Assembly (NCBI RefSeq): GCF_030811095.1
Contig: NZ_JAUSQL010000001.1
Coordinates: 124,001-188,000 of the forward strand
Direction of reading: 5' to 3'
From: Trueperella abortisuis
Lineage (GTDB): Bacteria > Actinomycetota > Actinomycetes > Actinomycetales > Actinomycetaceae
DNA length: 64,000 nucleotides
The notes below the pieces were generated by a model. That model saw only the letters and a program-made list of their open reading frames with translations, was not told the origin of the DNA and did no database searches. The first letter of the stretch is position 1. Every line of letters starts with the position of its first letter. Position numbers and translations under genes: made by a program. Below are positions 61,354 to 64,000 of this stretch, one piece after another.

Positions 61354-62499
61354 ATGGAGCTTTTTCAGTCGTGGACGAATGAGGAAGGCGCTCGCCGCGC
61401 ATGTGAGAGGTTCGAGAGCCGATTCGGCCGCGCGCCCCAGGCGGTTTGGGCCGCACCCGGGCGGGTGAACATCATCGGCGAACATACAGACTACAACCAG
61501 GGTTTTTGCCTCCCGATCGCCCTCCCGCACCGCACTTTCGTGGCGTACGCGAGCCGTGACGACGACGTCGTGAACGTGGTCTCGGGCAAGAGCCACGTGT
61601 GGACGGGCGCCTTGGCGGACGTGAAGCCGGGGATGAAGCGGTCCTGGGCGAACTATGGCGCGGGGCCGGCGTGGGCCCTCGGGGTCGAGCGCGGATTTGA
61701 GGCGGCCTTCGAGTCGTGCGTGCCGGTGGGCGCGGGGCTGTCGTCGTCGGCGGCGATTGAATGCGCGATCGCGTGTGCGCTGGTTCCGCCGGCGTCGGAC
61801 GAGGATCGGCACTCGATTGTGCGGGCGGCGATCGCCACGGAAAACGAGGTTGCTGGCGCGCCGACGGGCGGCATGGATCAGACCATCTCGATGTTCGGCC
61901 AGCCCGGTCACGCGCTGCTGATCGACACGCGGGACTGGGCGCTCAAGCAGGTGCCGCTGGACCTGGCGGCACACGGCCTGGAGATCCTCGTGATCGACAC
62001 GCGGGCGACGCACTCGCTCGGCGACGGGCAGTACGCCAAGCGTCGGGCGGCATGCGAGGAGGCGGCTCGGGAGCTGGGTCTGGTCTCGCTGCGCGACGCC
62101 GAGGAGGCGGACCTCGGCCGGCTCTCCGGAGAGCTGCTTCGCCGGGCGCGTCACGTGGTGACGGAGAACGAGCGAGTGCTGGCCACGGTTGAGCTGTTGC
62201 GGGCCGGGCGGCCGGAGGAGATCGGGGCGTTGCTGTCGGACTCGCACGCCTCCCTGCGTGACGATTACGAGGTCAGCGTGGCGGAGCTGGACGTCGCGTG
62301 CGAGGCCGCCGAGGGCGCGGGTGCGCTGGGTGCGCGCATGACGGGCGGAGGATTCGGCGGTTCCGCGATCGCGCTCATCGAGGCGGGCGCGCAGGACCGG
62401 GTCGTCGACGCCGTCCGTGGGGCATACGCCCAACGCGGATTTGGCGAACCGGGCTTCTTGGCGGCGACGCCGGCAAACCGGGCCGAGCGGGTGAGCTGA
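61354..62499 (+). CDS. galK: Galactokinase
   Basis: 381 residues of the GHMP kinase family: GRVNIIGEHTDYNQGF (galactokinase signature), PVGAGLSSSAAIE (ATP-binding GHMP motif), GMDQTIS and the C-terminal GARMTGGGFGGSAIAL. Phosphorylates galactose to galactose-1-phosphate, linking the upstream alpha-galactosidase and importer to the Leloir pathway; galT and galE are not in the window. Start ATG follows AGAAAGG. Confidence 0.96.
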   Translation: MELFQSWTNEEGARRACERFESRFGRAPQAVWAAPGRVNIIGEHTDYNQGFCLPIALPHRTFVAYASRDDDVVNVVSGKSHVWTGALADVKPGMKRSWANYGAGPAWALGVERGFEAAFESCVPVGAGLSSSAAIECAIACALVPPASDEDRHSIVRAAIATENEVAGAPTGGMDQTISMFGQPGHALLIDTRDWALKQVPLDLAAHGLEILVIDTRATHSLGDGQYAKRRAACEEAARELGLVSLRDAEEADLGRLSGELLRRARHVVTENERVLATVELLRAGRPEEIGALLSDSHASLRDDYEVSVAELDVACEAAEGAGALGARMTGGGFGGSAIALIEAGAQDRVVDAVRGAYAQRGFGEPGFLAATPANRAERVS

Positions 62500-62578
62500 T
62501 CGGTCAGCGCGCCTGTGGGTTGCTCCTAAGAATGTCGGAGGGGAGGGCTAGAATCGGGCTCGACACGATGGGAGCTGA

Positions 62579-63601
62579 ATGAAGTACGTCTGGGGATTCT
62601 TGGCGGTTTTGTTTGTGGCGGTGGGCGCGCTGACGCTGCGGCCCGATCTGCTGCCGGGCGCTGAAAGCTGGGTGCTGCGCACCCCGATGGCTCACGTCAT
62701 GGCGTTGCGGCCGTGGCTTGCGATCGTGTTCGCCGGGGTGGCGGCCTTCCTCCTCATCTTCGCGGCGATCCGCCGCTCCCTGGTCGGCTCGGGCAGGATC
62801 GCGCTCGCTACGAGCCTGGCCTACCTCGTGATGGCCGTCTTCCACGGGGGTACGCTCTACGCGCGCGGGATCCAGTCGCCGGCGCAACTGGGCCCGGACC
62901 ACGGCGTCACCGCGGTGGGGGAGGGCAACGGTCAGGTGACCGTGCTGTCGTTTAACACGCTCGGCGGCTCGATCGTCATGGCGGATCTCGCCGACTCGGT
63001 GGTGAGCAACGGCGTGGACGTGCTCGTGCTGACGGAGACCTCGACCGCCGGCGGCGAGGAACTCGTGGGCCTGCTGGCCGATCGCGGCCTGACCTTCCGC
63101 CAGTTCGACACGGGCACGGATCGCTACGCCACGGAGTTCGAGTCCACCGTGGTGCTGGTCTCCGACTCGCTTGGGGAGTATTCGCAGGTGGCGGCGGAGG
63201 GGCTGCCGGGCTCGAGCGTCGTCGTCGTGCCGGCGAACGGGCACGGGCCGAAGATTATCGGCGTGCATCCGTTTGCGCCTGCGCCGGCGCATATGGACAG
63301 GTGGAAGGCGGACATCTCCGCGATCTACGGCCAGTGCGCGGATACGTCGTTCATCATGGCCGGCGACTTTAACTCGACCGTCGACCACCAGATGGTCCTC
63401 GGGGCGGATTGCGCCGACGCGCGGATCGAGGCGGGCGCCGGCGGGCTCGGGACGTGGCCGAGCGCCATGCCCGCCCTGCTCGGCACCCCGATCGACCGCG
63501 TCCTCACGGACGGTAGCTACCGCGGGGTGGAGGCGAGCGAGGTCGCCAGCGGGGGCAGCGATCACCGCGGGATCATCGTGCGGTTGGCGCCCGCCGATTA
63601 A
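62579..63601 (+). CDS. Membrane-anchored endonuclease/exonuclease/phosphatase (EEP) family protein
   Basis: 340 residues: three hydrophobic segments in the first 100 residues, then an EEP domain with VLSFNTLGG, DVLVLTETST (metal-binding Glu), MAGDFNST (Asp-Asn) and GGSDHRGIIV (catalytic His). The domain faces outward by topology. Members are phosphoesterases or nucleases; the target cannot be specified. GGAGCTGA overlaps the ATG region as ribosome-binding site. Confidence 0.85.
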   Translation: MKYVWGFLAVLFVAVGALTLRPDLLPGAESWVLRTPMAHVMALRPWLAIVFAGVAAFLLIFAAIRRSLVGSGRIALATSLAYLVMAVFHGGTLYARGIQSPAQLGPDHGVTAVGEGNGQVTVLSFNTLGGSIVMADLADSVVSNGVDVLVLTETSTAGGEELVGLLADRGLTFRQFDTGTDRYATEFESTVVLVSDSLGEYSQVAAEGLPGSSVVVVPANGHGPKIIGVHPFAPAPAHMDRWKADISAIYGQCADTSFIMAGDFNSTVDHQMVLGADCADARIEAGAGGLGTWPSAMPALLGTPIDRVLTDGSYRGVEASEVASGGSDHRGIIVRLAPAD

Positions 63602-63670
63602 GCGCAGCGCAAAGCGGCCGCCGGCGGAGGTGTGGCGCGGTTATGCTGGAGGCAAGACTAAGGAGGAACC

Positions 63671-63967
63671 ATGGGTTTTTTGAGGACGGTAGCCGTCGGC
63701 GCGATCGGATACGTGCTGGGGGCGCGTGCGGGGCGTGAGCGCTACGAGCAGATCAAGTCAGGGGCGAAGCGCGTGTGGGATTCGAACGCGGTGCGCGATG
63801 GGCGTTCCAAGGTGCGCAACCAGGCCGCGGACACCTTCCAGCAGGCCCAGAACCTCGCCTCCGAGAAGCTTCATGAGGCCACCGACGCCGTCAAGGACAA
63901 GGTCCGCTCGGACGATCCGCGCGTGGATGACGAGATCACGGTGGAGGCCGTCCGGGTCGAGGAGTAG
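63671..63967 (+). CDS. Small conserved actinobacterial protein, YtxH-like
   Basis: 98 residues: an N-terminal hydrophobic glycine-rich segment (AVGAIGYVLGARAGRERYEQI) followed by a long amphipathic, charged helix region (AADTFQQAQNLASEKLHEATDAVKDKV). The pattern matches a widespread small actinobacterial family resembling YtxH stress proteins, of unknown function. AAGGAGG precedes the ATG. Confidence 0.8.
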   Translation: MGFLRTVAVGAIGYVLGARAGRERYEQIKSGAKRVWDSNAVRDGRSKVRNQAADTFQQAQNLASEKLHEATDAVKDKVRSDDPRVDDEITVEAVRVEE

Positions 63968-64000
63968 CGGCACGGGCGGCCGCCCGCCAACATGTGAGCC

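Noticed and set aside
1..64000. tRNA, rRNA, prophage or replication-origin features
   Set aside because: I looked for tRNA-like cloverleaf ends, rRNA stretches, phage structural genes and DnaA-box clusters and saw none I could support.

Overview
The window is high-GC, densely packed chromosomal DNA from a Gram-positive actinobacterium. Sortase-anchored pilins with LPxTG-type signals, class C sortases, DesK/NarL-type two-component systems, an NrdR-controlled anaerobic ribonucleotide reductase and an LPKTG-anchored glycosidase point to a facultatively anaerobic, host-associated member of the Actinomycetaceae (Actinomyces/Schaalia/Trueperella-like). The genus cannot be fixed from sequence alone.

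Layout. (1) 1-5.2 kb: the tail of an unidentified gene and hrpA (DEAH helicase) on the minus strand. (2) 5.2-10.5 kb: pilus operon 1 (tip/adhesin with a poly-G tract, major pilin, class C sortase). (3) 10.5-17.9 kb: two ABC-transporter/two-component modules. The first is a minus-strand ATPase-permease-kinase-regulator operon. The second is an FtsX-type permease/ATPase pair divergent from a soluble kinase/regulator pair. (4) 17.9-22.4 kb: a decayed, repeat-rich zone with a hairpin, eight 19-20 bp tandem units, 71-bp repeats with inverted ends, a frameshifted serine protease, a small lipoprotein, a FemAB-type gene with two nonsense codons, and the remnant of a second nrdDG operon cut by an IS3-family fragment. 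(5) 22.4-28.0 kb: pilus operon 2 with the same architecture. (6) 28.0-33.8 kb: a pcp fragment, a small possible RiPP-related remnant, an ABC exporter, and nrdDG behind paired NrdR boxes. (7) 33.9-41.4 kb: an OafA-type acyltransferase and an IclR-controlled hexuronate operon (uxuB-uxuA-eda-kdgK). (8) 41.6-51.9 kb: a visibly lower-GC block, described below. (9) 51.8-62.5 kb: a LacI-controlled galactoside locus (GH36, sugar ABC importer, cell-wall-anchored GH16 enzyme, galK). (10) 62.6-64 kb: an EEP-family membrane protein and a small conserved protein.

The most exciting element is the 41.6-51.9 kb block. A 35-residue RiPP precursor too short for routine gene calling (core ending PHCHHARTTGTFAWA) is followed by a fused E1-like/YcaO cyclodehydratase and two ABC exporter half-transporters. 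Divergent from it is a S9-peptidase-like protein lacking its nucleophile, co-transcribed with a complete FecBCDE-type siderophore importer. A DtxR/IdeR-like iron box (15 of 19 consensus positions) lies between the two arms. Together this reads as an iron-regulated ribosomal azoline peptide that is exported and re-imported, a candidate RiPP metallophore. A second notable object is a free-standing 56-residue glycyl-radical domain of NrdD with its own NrdR boxes and ribosome-binding site. It is either a GrcA-like spare part or a recent deletion remnant.
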